NCBI RefSeq assembly: GCF_003217515.1
Contig: NZ_QJSX01000005.1
Location: 124,001 to 188,000 of the forward strand
Length of the DNA stretch: 64,000 nucleotides
Reading direction: 5' to 3'
Source: Deinococcus yavapaiensis KR-236
GTDB taxonomy: Bacteria; Deinococcota; Deinococci; Deinococcales; Deinococcaceae
Both the position numbers and the translations under genes were made by a program. Shown here piece by piece: positions 29,063 to 40,271 of the stretch. Position 1 is the stretch's first letter. Each line of letters opens with the position of its first letter. A model generated the notes under the pieces. It was not told the origin of the DNA. It saw only the letters and a program-made list of their open reading frames with translations, and searched no databases.

Positions 29063-30091
29063 TCAATCGAACCTCACGCGCGGATCGACCAAGCCGTAGA
29101 ACAAGTCGTTGAGGGTGCTGATGAGCACGACGATCACGGCGGCCAGCAGCGCAAACCCGAGAATGCCCGCGACGTCGAATTGGGCGGCGGCCGTGGCGGC
29201 CCACTGACCGATTCCGGGGTAGCCGAAGATCGTTTCGGTGATGATCGAGCCGCTCAAGAGGCCGATGATGGTGAAGCCACCCAGCGTGACGATGGGCAGC
29301 AGGGCGTTGCGACGCGCGTGCTTGAGGTTGATGGAGCGGGGCGGCAAGCCTTTGGCGCGGGCGGTGCGAACGAAGTCGCTCGACAGGACGTCGAGCAGGT
29401 TCGCGCGCATCACCATGGTGATCCCCGCGCTCGACACGATCACGAGCGTCAAGGCGGGCAGCACGAGGTGGTGAAGCGCGTCGAGCAGCAAGCTCCAGCG
29501 TCCGTTGAGAAGCGCGTCGACAGTCACCAGGCCCGTGTAACGATGAAAATTCGGGTCGGCGAGGTCGAACAGGGCCGTCAAGCCGACGTTTCCGGCTTGC
29601 GGAAACCAGCCGAGGTAGCCGTAGAACACGACGAGCAACACGATTCCGAGCACGAAAGTGGGGAGACTGTACCCGATCGTCGCGAAGATGCGGATGAATT
29701 GATCTATGAAGCGGTCCTTGTTGAGGGCCGCGAGGGTTCCGAGCCACACGCCGAACAAGATGATCGGCACGGCGGCGAAAAGCGACAGTTCGATCGTGGC
29801 TGGCAGGCGCTCCCGAATCGTGTCGATCACCGGCTTGGCCGACGCTTTCGAGAAGCCGAGGTCGCCTTTGACGGCCGAGGAGAGCCAGCGGCCGTACTGC
29901 ACGAGGTACGGCTTGTCCAGACCGCGCTCCTCGATGATCCTGTCGATGTTGCGCGCCTGCTGTTCGTTGGTGATGTAGGCGCTCGCGCGTTCGGCGGGCG
30001 TCAGCAATTGCAGCAATCCGACGATCAGGAGCGTCAACGCCAGCAGCACGAACGGAAGTTGCACGAGGCGACGAAGTACGAAGGTCGTCAT
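29063..30091 (-). CDS. Peptide-type ABC transporter permease (DppB/OppB)
   Basis: 342-aa permease with six predicted helices. The start [24 protein letters not shown] is typical of DppB, followed by the conserved [13 protein letters not shown] and GDLGFSKAS. The EAA loop is [28 protein letters not shown], and the protein ends [10 protein letters not shown]. The ATG at 30091 is preferred over 30133 because it matches the family start and follows a purine-rich site. It pairs with the DppC-like subunit for import of peptides or related solutes. Confidence 0.92.
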   Translation of the reverse strand: MTTFVLRRLVQLPFVLLALTLLIVGLLQLLTPAERASAYITNEQQARNIDRIIEERGLDKPYLVQYGRWLSSAVKGDLGFSKASAKPVIDTIRERLPATIELSLFAAVPIILFGVWLGTLAALNKDRFIDQFIRIFATIGYSLPTFVLGIVLLVVFYGYLGWFPQAGNVGLTALFDLADPNFHRYTGLVTVDALLNGRWSLLLDALHHLVLPALTLVIVSSAGITMVMRANLLDVLSSDFVRTARAKGLPPRSINLKHARRNALLPIVTLGGFTIIGLLSGSIITETIFGYPGIGQWAATAAAQFDVAGILGFALLAAVIVVLISTLNDLFYGLVDPRVRFD

Positions 30092-30133
30092 ATCAAATCC
30101 CACCCTTGGCGAAGTCAGCCCTTCACGCAGCAA

Positions 30134-30161
30134 GGCGGACCGTCCCGAAGGTCGGCCCGCC
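30134..30161 (-). other. Intercistronic hairpin between binding protein and permease
   Basis: GGCGGACC (30134-30141) pairs imperfectly with GGTC-ggc-CCGCC (30150-30161). It lies between the substrate-binding protein and permease genes, the same position as the hairpins in the TRAP operon. Confidence 0.5.
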
Positions 30162-30177
30162 CGATCGCGTGCTCAGC

Positions 30178-31860
<1,683 letters not shown>

Positions 31861-31870
31861 GTTTCCTCCT

Positions 31871-31897
31871 GGTACAGGACGTCACCTGACCTGTACC
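31871..31897 (-). promoter_or_regulatory. 5'-leader inverted repeat of the peptide transporter
   Basis: GGTACAGG (31871-31878) and CCTGTACC (31890-31897) flank 11 bp, directly upstream of the AGGAGG site on the minus strand. It may be an mRNA-stabilising hairpin or an operator. Confidence 0.5.
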
Positions 31898-31937
31898 GTT
31901 GTCAACCGAACGGCTTTTCGGCGTGTTGGCTGGACGA

Positions 31938-31966
31938 ACAATAACAAGTCGTGAGAAGAAATGCAA
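31938..31966 (-). promoter_or_regulatory. Promoter of the peptide transporter operon
   Basis: On the minus strand TTGCAT (31966-31961) and TATTGT (31943-31938) are separated by 17 bp. The transcript would start near 31931 with a leader of about 70 nt containing the inverted repeat. Confidence 0.6.
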
Positions 31967-32140
31967 TTAGCTTGTGTGAGAGCCAATGAATCGCCTTTGA
32001 ACCGAGTTCAAACTTCGCAGACGGCGAAGAAGTCCCGGTTTTATGAGAGCCACCTTCGGGCACGCGGAGCTTTTTCTCGTTCACCTCATGCAAATTCTTG
32101 CATCCGCACTCCAAGTCGCGCGTGCTCTACACTGGGCGCC

Positions 32141-33160
32141 GTGAAGAAGCGCATTCTCCTCCTCGCGGGCGGGCAGTCGGGCGAACACGAAGTGAGCTTG
32201 TCCAGCGCGAGGAGCGTTCTGAAAGCCCTCCCGCAAGACGTTTTCGAGGTCACCCCCCTCGTGATCTCGAAAGAGGGACGCTGGTTGGAAAGCGGAGCCT
32301 CGCGCCTCGCGTTGGAAGCGGGCCACGCCGAGACGGGCGGCGACCTCGTGTTGAGCGGCGCCCAACGCGCGAACGACTTCGACGTCGTCTTTCCCCTCCT
32401 GCACGGCCCCATGGGAGAGGACGGGACCGTGCAAGGTCTGCTGACGCTCGCGGGCCTGCCTTTCGTGGGCAGCGGCGTCCTCGGAAGCGCCGTGTCGATG
32501 GACAAGGTGATGGCCAAGAGCGTGCTCGCCGCGCACGGCGTACCTCAAGTCGCGTATCGTCTCGTGTTGCGCGGCGAGTGGCGTCAAACGCCCGAAGCGG
32601 TCGTGGCGCAGGCACGCGAACTCGGCTTTCCGCTGTTCGTGAAGCCCGCCAATCTCGGATCGAGCGTCGGCATCAGCAAGGCCCGCTCCGAAGAGGAACT
32701 CACGCCCGCGCTCGACCTCGCGTTCAGCCTTGATCGCCGAGTGATTCTCGAGGCGATGACGAGCGGAAAGCCGCGCGAACTGGAAGTCGGAGTTCTCGGC
32801 AACGACGCGCCCACCGCGTCGGTCGTGGGCGAATTGCGCTTCGGCGCGGACTTCTACGACTATCACACCAAGTACACCGAGGGCGAGGCGACGATGCACA
32901 TCCCCGCGCCCGTACCTCGCGCCGTCTCCGAGCGTATTCGCGAACTCGCCCTGACAGCCTTCAAGGCGCTCGACTGCGCGGGGCTCGCCCGAGTCGACTT
33001 CTTCTACGTGGAGGCGACGGGCGAGTTGTACCTCAACGAAGTGAACACCATGCCGGGCTTCACGACGACGAGCATGTATCCCAAGTTGTGGGAAGCGTCG
33101 GGACTCGGGTACGCCGAATTGGTCACTCGGCTCGTGGAATTGGCGCTCGAGGCGCGTTAG
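32141..33160 (+). CDS. ddl: D-alanine--D-alanine ligase
   Basis: 339-aa ATP-grasp ligase forming the D-Ala-D-Ala dipeptide for peptidoglycan. [17 protein letters not shown] at the N terminus, [32 protein letters not shown] and DYHTKYTEG are all conserved, and [26 protein letters not shown] closes the ATP and Mg site. GTG 32141 follows TACACT (32128-32133) by 7 nt; the longer in-frame extension upstream crosses this promoter and is rejected. A small membrane-protein gene follows 9 bp later. Confidence 0.96.
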   Translation: MKKRILLLAGGQSGEHEVSLSSARSVLKALPQDVFEVTPLVISKEGRWLESGASRLALEAGHAETGGDLVLSGAQRANDFDVVFPLLHGPMGEDGTVQGLLTLAGLPFVGSGVLGSAVSMDKVMAKSVLAAHGVPQVAYRLVLRGEWRQTPEAVVAQARELGFPLFVKPANLGSSVGISKARSEEELTPALDLAFSLDRRVILEAMTSGKPRELEVGVLGNDAPTASVVGELRFGADFYDYHTKYTEGEATMHIPAPVPRAVSERIRELALTAFKALDCAGLARVDFFYVEATGELYLNEVNTMPGFTTTSMYPKLWEASGLGYAELVTRLVELALEAR

Positions 33161-33169
33161 AACACGGTC

Positions 33170-33538
33170 ATGACGACGAGCGAACTCAGCAACTTCCAGT
33201 ACGGCGCGCCGAGGTTCCTGCTCGGATACGGCGTCGGCACGGCGCTGTACTTCCTGATCTCGGGCATCGGAACCCTGCTGCTGACCGACCCCTGCAAAGG
33301 ACACACCTTCCTGGCGATCATCATTCCGACGATTTTGGGACCCGGCGGACTCGGGCTCACGGCGCTTCTCTGGCGGCGCGGCTGGGGAATGTTCGGCGTC
33401 GGCATGGCCGTCGCGGCGCTCTTCCCCGCCCTGTTCGTGGGATCGCGCGCACTGGAGTACCTCAAGGAGATCGGGTGCGCCCCGATTCCGCCCGGCTTCG
33501 TGACGCCGCAACCCGGTACGAACCCGTTCCGGCCGTGA
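33170..33538 (+). CDS. Small membrane protein of unknown function
   Basis: 122-aa protein with three hydrophobic helices, at about 15-38, 47-66 and 71-92 (FLLGYGVGTALYFLISGIG; FLAIIIPTILGPGGLGLTAL; GMFGVGMAVAALFPALFVG). The tail is Pro-rich. It sits between ddl and hen1 with short gaps and is likely co-transcribed. I do not recognise the family. Confidence 0.65.
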   Translation: MTTSELSNFQYGAPRFLLGYGVGTALYFLISGIGTLLLTDPCKGHTFLAIIIPTILGPGGLGLTALLWRRGWGMFGVGMAVAALFPALFVGSRALEYLKEIGCAPIPPGFVTPQPGTNPFRP

Positions 33539-33557
33539 GGACGCTTGCGAGGACTCC

Positions 33558-34967
33558 ATGCTGTTGACGATCAGCACGACGCATCACCCCGCGACCGACC
33601 TCGGCTTTCTGTTGCACAAGCACCCCGGGCGTCTGCACACGTCGAGCCTCGCCTTTGGCGCCGCGCACGTCTTCTACCCCGAGGCGACCGAGCAGAAGTG
33701 CACGGCGGCCCTGCTGCTGGAGGTCGATCCCGTCGCCTTGTCGCGGCGCACCAAGACGGGCCGCACGCCGCTGGAGCCGTACGTCAACGACCGCCCTTAC
33801 GTGCCCTCCAGCTTGTTGTCGGTAGCCTTGCGCGACGTGTTCGGCACGGCCCTGAGCGGACGCAGCAAGGAACGTCAAGCGCTCGCCGACGCCAAGATCC
33901 CGCTGCGCGCCCGCCTCACGGCGCTTCCCTCGCGCGGCGACCCCGATTTGATTCGACGGCTGTTCTCGCCGCTCGGGTACAACGTGGACGCCTCGCCGCT
34001 CCCGCTCGACGACACGGTTCCCGAGTGGGGGAACTCGCCCTACGCGGACGTGAGCCTCGGCGCCCTGATACGCTTGCGCGACCTGCTCGCCCACCTGTAC
34101 GTCCTCGTGCCCGTCCTCGACGACGCCAAGCACTACTTCGTGGACGAGACGGAGATCGACAAGCTGCTGCGCCACGGGGAAGGCTGGCTGGACGAGCATC
34201 CGGAGCGAGACTTCATCACGTCGCGCTTTCTACGTTACAAAAGGCATTTGCAACGCGCGGCGCTGCAACGCCTCGAAGTGCGCGAGGACGAAGACGTCGA
34301 CGAGGACGGGGGCGCCGAGGTCACGGAAGCGGCCACGAAGCAGCCGAGCCTGCACGCCCGTCGTCTCGACGCCGTGACGAAGGAACTGCTCGCGAGCAGT
34401 GGGCGGCGCGTCCTCGATCTCGGATGCGGCGAGGGCAAGCTGATCGTGAAGTTGCTCGACCATCCCCAGTTCACGGAGATTCTCGGGATGGACGTCGACA
34501 GCCGCGCGCTTCGGCGGGCCGACGAGCGGCTCGCCCGCCTGCCCGAGGCGAAGCGGTCACGTGTGCGCTTGATTCAAGGATCGTTGACGTACCGCGACAA
34601 GCGGTTGCGAGGCTTCGACGCGGCCGCCCTCGTGGAAGTCATCGAGCACCTCGACGAGCCGCGCCTCGCGGCCTTGGAGCGCGCCGTGTTCGTGGAGGCC
34701 AAACCGCGCTCGATCGTCGTCACGACGCCGAATCAGGAGTACAACGCGCGCTTCGAGACGCTCGCGGCAGGAGAGTTCCGCCACGAGGACCACCGTTTCG
34801 AGTGGGCGCGCGCGCAATTTCGTACCTGGGCGGAAGGACTCGCCGAGCGACATCGCTACAGCGTCCGCTTCGCGGGGATCGGCGACGAGGACGAGGAGGT
34901 CGGGCCACCGTCGCAGATGGCGGTGTTCACGAGAAAATCGGCCGAGGACGCCAAGGAGGCGACTTGA
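33558..34967 (+). CDS. hen1: 3'-terminal RNA ribose 2'-O-methyltransferase Hen1
   Basis: 469-aa bacterial Hen1. The N-terminal half (MLLTISTTHHPATDLGFLLHKHP and FYPEATEQKCTAALLLEVDPV) is the bacterial-specific regulatory domain. The C-terminal half is the methyltransferase: VLDLGCGEGKLIVKLL binds SAM, ALVEVIEHLDEPRL and EFRHEDHRFEW hold the Glu and His metal ligands. It marks repaired RNA ends with 2'-O-methyl so they cannot be cut again at the same site. Its stop overlaps the Pnkp start as TTGA, so the repair pair is translated together. Confidence 0.95.
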   Translation: MLLTISTTHHPATDLGFLLHKHPGRLHTSSLAFGAAHVFYPEATEQKCTAALLLEVDPVALSRRTKTGRTPLEPYVNDRPYVPSSLLSVALRDVFGTALSGRSKERQALADAKIPLRARLTALPSRGDPDLIRRLFSPLGYNVDASPLPLDDTVPEWGNSPYADVSLGALIRLRDLLAHLYVLVPVLDDAKHYFVDETEIDKLLRHGEGWLDEHPERDFITSRFLRYKRHLQRAALQRLEVREDEDVDEDGGAEVTEAATKQPSLHARRLDAVTKELLASSGRRVLDLGCGEGKLIVKLLDHPQFTEILGMDVDSRALRRADERLARLPEAKRSRVRLIQGSLTYRDKRLRGFDAAALVEVIEHLDEPRLAALERAVFVEAKPRSIVVTTPNQEYNARFETLAAGEFRHEDHRFEWARAQFRTWAEGLAERHRYSVRFAGIGDEDEEVGPPSQMAVFTRKSAEDAKEAT

Positions 34968-37474
34968 ACATCGAACTGCCCCAGCTTTCCCTCGTCGCCC
35001 TCGTCGGCGCGTCGTCGTCGGGCAAGTCGTCCTTCGCGGCGAAGCACTTCCTGCCGAGCGAGGTGCTGTCGAGCGACTTCTTCCGCGCGCTCGTCTCGAA
35101 CGACGAGAACAGTCTCGAAGCGACGGGCGACGCCTTCGACGCCTTGTACTTCGTGGCGGGCAAACGGCTCGCCAGAGGACTGCTGACGGTTCTGGACGCC
35201 ACGAACGTGCAGCCGCACGACCGCGCGAACCTCGTGAAGTTGGCAAAGGATCACGACGTGCTGCCGATCGCGATCGTCCTCGACTTGCCCGAAGAGGAGT
35301 TGCGCCGACGTCACGAGGTGAGAAAGGACCGTGACTTTGCGCCGAGCGTCTTGTCGCGGCAAGTCGGCCACCTGAGAAGAAGCCTGGCGAAGCTGCAAAA
35401 GGAAGGCTTTCGGCAAGTGTTCGTTTTGAGAAGCGCGCACGAGGTCGAGGCGGCGACGGTCACGCGCGTACGGCTCTTCAACGACTTGCGGCACGAGCGC
35501 GGCCCGTTCGATTTCATCGGCGACGTCCACGGCTGCCTCGACGAGCTCAAGACGCTGATGGGTGAGCTCGGATACATCGTACACGACGACCTCGGCGTGA
35601 CGCCCCCCTCGGGACGCAAGCTCGTGTTCGTGGGAGATCTCGTGGACCGCGGACCGGACACGCCCGGCGTGCTGAAGCTCGTGATGGGCATGGTGAAGGC
35701 GGGCACGGCATTGTGCGTGCCGGGCAACCACGACGACAAGCTCAAGCGCGCGCTCGAGGGCCGCAAGGTGAACATCGCGCACGGCCTGGAGGTGTCGATG
35801 GAGCAACTCGCGCGCGAGACACCGGAGTTTCGCCGTGACGTCGCCGCGTTCATCGATTCGCTCGTCAGCCACCTCGTTCTCGACGAGGGCAAGGTTGTCG
35901 TGGCGCACGCGGGCATGAAGGAGAAGTATCAGGGGCGTGCGTCCGCCCGCGTGCGAGAGTTCGCGTTGTTCGGCGAGACGACGGGCGAGACGGACGAGTG
36001 GGGCTTGCCGCAGCGCATGGATTGGGCGCGGGACTACCGAGGCCACGCGAAGGTCGTGTACGGTCACACGCCCGTCTTGGAGGCGTCTTGGGTCAACGGC
36101 ACGATCGACATCGACACGGGCTGCATTTTCGGCGGGCGCCTCACGGCCCTGCGCTACCCGGAGCTCGAACTCGTGTCCGTGCCCGCCTTGCGTGAGTACG
36201 TCCCGAGCAAGCGACCGCTGGAATCACGGCGCGACGAAGAGATCTTGAACATCGCGGACTTCTTAGGAAAGCGCGTCGTGGAAACGCGCCTGCGCGGACG
36301 CGTCACGATTCAGGAAGGCGAAAGCGCCGCCGCGTTGGAAACCATGAGCCGCTTCGGCCTCGATCCGCGAGCCGTCGTGTACCTCCCGCCGACGATGAGC
36401 CCGCCCGAGACGAGCGGCGAGGAAGGCTTTTTGGAGCATCCGCGTGAAGCGTTCGAGTATTACCGACGCGAAGGCGCGACGACCCTGGTGTTGGAAGAGA
36501 AGCACATGGGTTCGCGCGCCGTCGTCCTCGTGACGCGGAGCGAGGCGAGCGCCGCGAAGCGCTTCGGCTTGAGCGGACTCGGGACGGTGTACACCCGCAC
36601 GGGACGGCGCTTCTTCACCGACCCTGCCTTGGAAGGGGCCTTGTTGGAGCGCCTCGCGGCCGCCATGACGAAGGCGAACTTCTGGGACGAGTTCGGAACG
36701 GACTTCGCCGTGATCGACGCGGAACTTTTGCCTTGGTCGCTCAAGGCGCGCGAGCTCATTCGCGGTCAGTACGCGGCGGTGGGAGCGGCGAGCACGCACG
36801 CGCTCGAGCGCGCGGTCGCGCTGCTGCAGGAAGCGGCGGTGCGCGGCGTGGACGCCGCCGAATTGTTGCAGCGAACGACGGCGCGCGAGTTGATGGCGCG
36901 CCAGTACGTCGAGGCCTACCGCTCGTACGTTTCACGCGTCGAGACCGTCGAGGATCTCAAGCTCGCGGGCTTTCACCTTCTCGCTACGCACGGCGTCGTC
37001 CACGCGGACAAGACGCACTTGTGGCACCTCGACATCCTCGCGCGGATCGCTCAGGAAGACGAAGGAGTGCTGCTCGCGACCGCTCGGCAAACCGTCGAAC
37101 TCGGCGACGACGCCAGCGAGGCAGCGGGCGTCTCGTGGTGGCTCGACCTCACGTCACGTGGTGGCGAGGGCATGGTCGTCAAGCCGCTCGATTTCGTTCA
37201 CCGGGGCCGACGCGGCCTGTCACAATCCGCCTTGAAGGTGCGGGGGCGCGAGTACCTGCGCATCATCTACGGGCCCGAGTACACCGCGCCGTCCAACATG
37301 GACCGCCTTCGAGCGCGCGCGCTGAGCGCCAAGCGAACGAACGCCCTGCGCGAATTCGCCCTCGGCCTCGAAGGCTTGCAGCGCTTCGTGGAGGGCGAGG
37401 AACTTCGGCGTATCCACGAGTGCGTCCTCGGCGTGCTGGCGTTGGAGAGCGAACCGGTCGATCCGAGGTTGTAG
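34964..37474 (+). CDS. pnkp: Polynucleotide kinase-phosphatase-ligase Pnkp
   Basis: 836-aa three-domain RNA-end healing and sealing enzyme, the partner of Hen1. Domains in order are a 5' kinase with P-loop GASSSGKS (15-22), a metallophosphatase with GDVHGCLDEL (D187, H189), GDLVDRGPDTPG and GNHDDKL, and a C-terminal adenylyltransferase/ligase with nucleophile Lys 513 in EEKHMGSRAVV. The start is TTG 34964, overlapping the hen1 stop and preceded by AAGGAGG. Length matches known Pnkp (about 850). All key motifs are intact, so it should repair RNA cut by ribotoxins. Confidence 0.94.
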   Translation: MNIELPQLSLVALVGASSSGKSSFAAKHFLPSEVLSSDFFRALVSNDENSLEATGDAFDALYFVAGKRLARGLLTVLDATNVQPHDRANLVKLAKDHDVLPIAIVLDLPEEELRRRHEVRKDRDFAPSVLSRQVGHLRRSLAKLQKEGFRQVFVLRSAHEVEAATVTRVRLFNDLRHERGPFDFIGDVHGCLDELKTLMGELGYIVHDDLGVTPPSGRKLVFVGDLVDRGPDTPGVLKLVMGMVKAGTALCVPGNHDDKLKRALEGRKVNIAHGLEVSMEQLARETPEFRRDVAAFIDSLVSHLVLDEGKVVVAHAGMKEKYQGRASARVREFALFGETTGETDEWGLPQRMDWARDYRGHAKVVYGHTPVLEASWVNGTIDIDTGCIFGGRLTALRYPELELVSVPALREYVPSKRPLESRRDEEILNIADFLGKRVVETRLRGRVTIQEGESAAALETMSRFGLDPRAVVYLPPTMSPPETSGEEGFLEHPREAFEYYRREGATTLVLEEKHMGSRAVVLVTRSEASAAKRFGLSGLGTVYTRTGRRFFTDPALEGALLERLAAAMTKANFWDEFGTDFAVIDAELLPWSLKARELIRGQYAAVGAASTHALERAVALLQEAAVRGVDAAELLQRTTARELMARQYVEAYRSYVSRVETVEDLKLAGFHLLATHGVVHADKTHLWHLDILARIAQEDEGVLLATARQTVELGDDASEAAGVSWWLDLTSRGGEGMVVKPLDFVHRGRRGLSQSALKVRGREYLRIIYGPEYTAPSNMDRLRARALSAKRTNALREFALGLEGLQRFVEGEELRRIHECVLGVLALESEPVDPRL

Positions 37475-37483
37475 GAACGCCTC

Positions 37484-37516
37484 CCCGGCTTCTCTTCTTG
37501 AGAAGAGAAGTTCCGG
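37484..37516. terminator. Hairpin between pnkp and peroxiredoxin genes
   Basis: CTTCTCTTCT-TG-AGAAGAGAAG (37489-37510), extended by CCCGG and CCGGG with a two-base bulge, between convergent genes. Confidence 0.75.
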
Positions 37517-37525
37517 GTGGCGCAA

Positions 37526-37981
37526 TCACAATCCTCGAATTTGCTCCAGCACGTGTTCGGGACGCACGTTGTAGTTGCGCGTCTGCTCCTCGACGCCTTC
37601 GAAGCGAACGACGCCGTCCTTGTCGATCAGGAACACGGCGCGCTTGGTAGTGCCGCGCTCGTCGATGGCGACTCCGTACGCGTGGGCGACCTCCAGCTTC
37701 ATGTCGGCGAGCAGGGGCACGTCGATGCCGTACTCGGCGGCCCACGCCTTGTGCGTGTACACGGAGTCACGGCTGATGCCGAGCACGACCGCGTCCACGT
37801 CGGCGAAGTCGTCTTGCAGGCCGCTGTACTCGGGAAGCTGCAGGCTGCACACGGGCGAGAAGTCGAGCGGGTAGAACACGAGGACGACGTGCTTGCGACC
37901 CTTGTAAGCGCTCAGCGTGATGCTCTCGCCCGTCGAGGCGGGCAGCGTGAAGTCCGGCGCGGATTGGTTCAGAAGCGACAT
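37526..37981 (-). CDS. Peroxiredoxin, AhpE/BCP type
   Basis: 151-aa thiol peroxidase. PLDFSPVC holds the peroxidatic Cys 45 in the usual PxxxS/TxxC motif. It is the only Cys in the protein, so it acts as a 1-Cys enzyme needing an external thiol. SRDSVYTHKAWAAEYGIDVPLLAD and the later RAVFLIDKDGVVRF follow the family. The ATG at 37981 lies 7 nt after TAAACT, a leaderless layout; the longer frame upstream is rejected. Confidence 0.9.
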   Translation of the reverse strand: MSLLNQSAPDFTLPASTGESITLSAYKGRKHVVLVFYPLDFSPVCSLQLPEYSGLQDDFADVDAVVLGISRDSVYTHKAWAAEYGIDVPLLADMKLEVAHAYGVAIDERGTTKRAVFLIDKDGVVRFEGVEEQTRNYNVRPEHVLEQIRGL

Positions 37982-38057
37982 GAGGATCAGTTTACGGCCC
38001 GGGAAGCTCCTCGGTCCAAAGGCTGTCCAGCACACCTCACCGCTTGAGGCTTCCGGC

Positions 38058-38729
38058 TCAGGGACCGAGCTCGCTTTCCGGCAGGCGCCGCACGGGCAGA
38101 CGAACGCGGCCACGCCGAGACAGCCAGCGCAGCGCGATCACGATGCCCGCCGCGACGAGTTGCGAGGCGAGATCGGGGACGCGGCCGTGCAGCAGGTACA
38201 CGACGAGCGCTCCGGCGGCGGCGGCCGTCGCGTACAACTGGTCGTGTCGGTACAGGATCTGGGGCGTCTCTCGCGCGAGCACGTCACGAATCACGCCGCC
38301 GCCCACGCCGGAAAGCGCTCCGACGAAGATGACGCCGAGCGGGCCGAAGCCCAACGCGAGGCCGCCAAGAGCGCCCGACACCGCGAACAAGGCGAGTCCG
38401 AGCGTGTCGAAGACGCTGAGGGTCCGGTCGAAGCGCTCCAAGCGCGGGCCGAACGCGAAGCCTACGACCGCTCCGAGAATCGCCACCCACAAGTACGTCT
38501 CGTCACGCAGGTACACGGGCGGTACGGTGCCCGTGAGGGCGTCGCGAATCGAGCCGCCTCCGACGGCGGTCACGCAGCCCAATACGACGACGCCGAACAG
38601 GTCGAAGCGCTTGCGCACCCCGACGAGCGCTCCCGAGAGGCTGAACGCGAAGATGCCGACGAGGTCGAGGACGCGCAGACTCGCTTGAACGTCGAGGCTC
38701 GGCAAGTCGAATCCGGGAGGCGTGGCCAC
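38058..38729 (-). CDS. TRIC-like / UPF0126 membrane protein
   Basis: About 223 aa with two repeats of a three-helix unit. Each repeat carries the signature glycine-rich turn: TAVGGGSIRDALTGTVPPVYL in the first and SGVGGGVIRDVLARETPQILY in the second. Prokaryotic TRIC proteins are trimeric cation channels. The start is uncertain: GTG 38729 (VATPPGFDL) is used, but another in-frame GTG lies six codons upstream. Residues before the first helix are not conserved. It is divergent from the DsbA-family gene. Confidence 0.85.
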   Translation of the reverse strand: MATPPGFDLPSLDVQASLRVLDLVGIFAFSLSGALVGVRKRFDLFGVVVLGCVTAVGGGSIRDALTGTVPPVYLRDETYLWVAILGAVVGFAFGPRLERFDRTLSVFDTLGLALFAVSGALGGLALGFGPLGVIFVGALSGVGGGVIRDVLARETPQILYRHDQLYATAAAAGALVVYLLHGRVPDLASQLVAAGIVIALRWLSRRGRVRLPVRRLPESELGP

Positions 38730-38813
38730 GAAGGCAGTGTCGCACACGCACGTCACGCCGAAAACGTGACGTGGCCTTCGTGCGGACCTCTTCGCCCGTG
38801 GTACGGTCCGCGC

Positions 38814-39416
38814 ATGATCGTGTATTTCGACTTCCTGTGTCCGTTCGCTTGGCGCGGCCTCGAACTCATGGCGTTGATCGGCGAGCGGCCTCGACTCGTG
38901 CACTACAGCCTCGTGCAAGGCAACCATGCCGAGAATCCCGAGCGTCGCAACCCGACGTGGCTGCTCGCGCGCCAACCGCTCGGCGAAGGCTCCGAGTTCC
39001 AGCAGGCGAGCTTGCGGGCGTTCATGGCGTCGCACGCCGCGCGCCGTCAAGGCGAGGAACTCGCGTTCGCATTCGCGCTGCACTTGTTCCGCTTGCGGCA
39101 CGTCGACGGCTTGAAACTCGACGATCCCGAAACGGCGCGGGAAGCGGCTCGCCGTGCGGGCCTCGACTTGGAGCGCTTCGAACTCGCGCTGCAAGACGAG
39201 ACGGGCTTGCGCCAAGAACTCGCGACCGACTTGGAGGAGGCGGCGCATCTCGGGGTGTTCGGCACGCCCACGTTCGTGCTCGGCAGCGGTGACGCCGCGT
39301 ACTTCCGCTTCGCACATCTGCCAGAAACGCGAGACGACGCCGAGCGGTTGTGGGGCACCTACGTGGAGGTGTTGTCGAACCCCGTACGCATCGAGACGAT
39401 CAAACGCCCGCGCTGA
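38814..39416 (+). CDS. DsbA-family thioredoxin-fold protein
   Basis: 200-aa protein of the DsbA/HCCA-isomerase group. [16 protein letters not shown] contains the active-site region with only the first Cys (CPFA), and [14 protein letters not shown] holds the cis-Pro loop. There is no signal peptide, so it is cytoplasmic. The family includes FrnE-like oxidoreductases and glutathione-dependent isomerases; with a single Cys the latter or a reductase role is more likely. The ATG lies 6 nt after TACGGT. Its 3' end overlaps mgsA by 17 bp tail to tail. Confidence 0.82.
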   Translation: MIVYFDFLCPFAWRGLELMALIGERPRLVHYSLVQGNHAENPERRNPTWLLARQPLGEGSEFQQASLRAFMASHAARRQGEELAFAFALHLFRLRHVDGLKLDDPETAREAARRAGLDLERFELALQDETGLRQELATDLEEAAHLGVFGTPTFVLGSGDAAYFRFAHLPETRDDAERLWGTYVEVLSNPVRIETIKRPR

Positions 39417-39810
39417 GCGCCTGCGCCCGTTCGGCGAGCCACAGCATGACGGCCCCGGCGGTCGCGGGGTTCGTCGCCAGAGGTACGTCGTGCACGTCGC
39501 ACAGCCGTACGAGGGCCGTGACGTCGGGCTCGTGCGGCTGTGCGGTGAGAGGATCGCGAAAGAAGATCACGGCGAGGACCTTGTCCTCGGCGATGCGCGC
39601 GCCGATCTGTTGGTCGCCTCCGAGCGGACCGGAAAGGACGCGTTCGATGCGCAGGCCCGTCTTGTCTTGCAGCAGCCCTCCGGTCGTGCCCGTCGCCACG
39701 AGGGTGAAGCGCGACAAGATGTCCTTGTACGCGAGGGCGAACAGGGCGAGATCGAGCTTCTTCTTGTCGTGCGCGATGAGGGCGACTTGCGTCTTGTGGG
39801 CCTGCGTCAT
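39400..39810 (-). CDS. mgsA: Methylglyoxal synthase
   Basis: 136-aa enzyme that converts dihydroxyacetone phosphate to methylglyoxal, a bypass of lower glycolysis. [34 protein letters not shown] and [17 protein letters not shown] give the phosphate-binding and catalytic Asp regions, and [15 protein letters not shown] is the conserved Asp loop. The ATG at 39810 is the family start. It overlaps the DsbA-family gene at the 3' end, with no room for a terminator. Confidence 0.94.
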   Translation of the reverse strand: MTQAHKTQVALIAHDKKKLDLALFALAYKDILSRFTLVATGTTGGLLQDKTGLRIERVLSGPLGGDQQIGARIAEDKVLAVIFFRDPLTAQPHEPDVTALVRLCDVHDVPLATNPATAGAVMLWLAERAQALSAGV

Positions 39811-39831
39811 GAGGGGTATTGTGACACGGGC

Positions 39832-39861
39832 TTGAGGTCTTCGCGCAGAGCGTGATACACT
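39832..39861 (+). promoter_or_regulatory. Promoter of rplU-rpmA
   Basis: TTGAGG (39832-39837), 18-bp spacer, extended -10 TGATACACT ending at 39861. The leader of about 75 nt contains a small hairpin CCCGCC-tc-GGCGGG, of the sort found in autoregulated ribosomal protein leaders. Confidence 0.65.
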
Positions 39862-39941
39862 CGTTTGCTGATGACCCGCCTCGGCGGGCGTGTGACGCGC
39901 TACAGGGCACTGAAGTGCTCGGGGCCGGGAGGAAGAACAGC

Positions 39942-40247
39942 ATGTTTGCAATCATTACGAGCGGTGGGAAGCAATACCGCGTGCAGGAAGGCGACGTTCT
40001 GCGCGTCGAGAAGCTCGCGGGCGAAGCGGGCACGACCATGACCTTCAAGCCTTTGTTCGTCGTCGGCGAGCAAACCCTCATCGGCGACGCGGCGAACGGC
40101 TTTACCGTGAACGCCGAAGTCGTGGACCACGGCAAGCACAAGAAGATCTACATCCGCAAGTACAAGAGCGGTATCCAATACCGTCGCCGCACGGGTCACC
40201 GTCAGCAATTCACGGCGATCCGCATCACGGGCATCGCGCAAGCGTAA
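39942..40247 (+). CDS. rplU: 50S ribosomal protein L21
   Basis: 101-aa large-subunit protein. It starts [22 protein letters not shown] and ends in the basic [15 protein letters not shown] region that contacts 23S rRNA. GGGAGGAAG precedes the ATG at 39942. It is the first gene of the conserved rplU-rpmA-obg order. Confidence 0.98.
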   Translation: MFAIITSGGKQYRVQEGDVLRVEKLAGEAGTTMTFKPLFVVGEQTLIGDAANGFTVNAEVVDHGKHKKIYIRKYKSGIQYRRRTGHRQQFTAIRITGIAQA

Positions 40248-40271
40248 GCCTTTCGGGAGAGGTGAACTGAC

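Noticed and set aside
33545..34963. A very long frame running into Pnkp that would give a protein of about 1300 aa
   Set aside because: It overlaps all of hen1 in another frame, has no family match before the kinase domain, and a TTG with AAGGAGG marks the true start at 34964.
38730..39317. N-terminal extension of the TRIC-like protein on the minus strand
   Set aside because: It is antisense to the DsbA-family gene and resembles no known protein; the conserved part begins near 38729.
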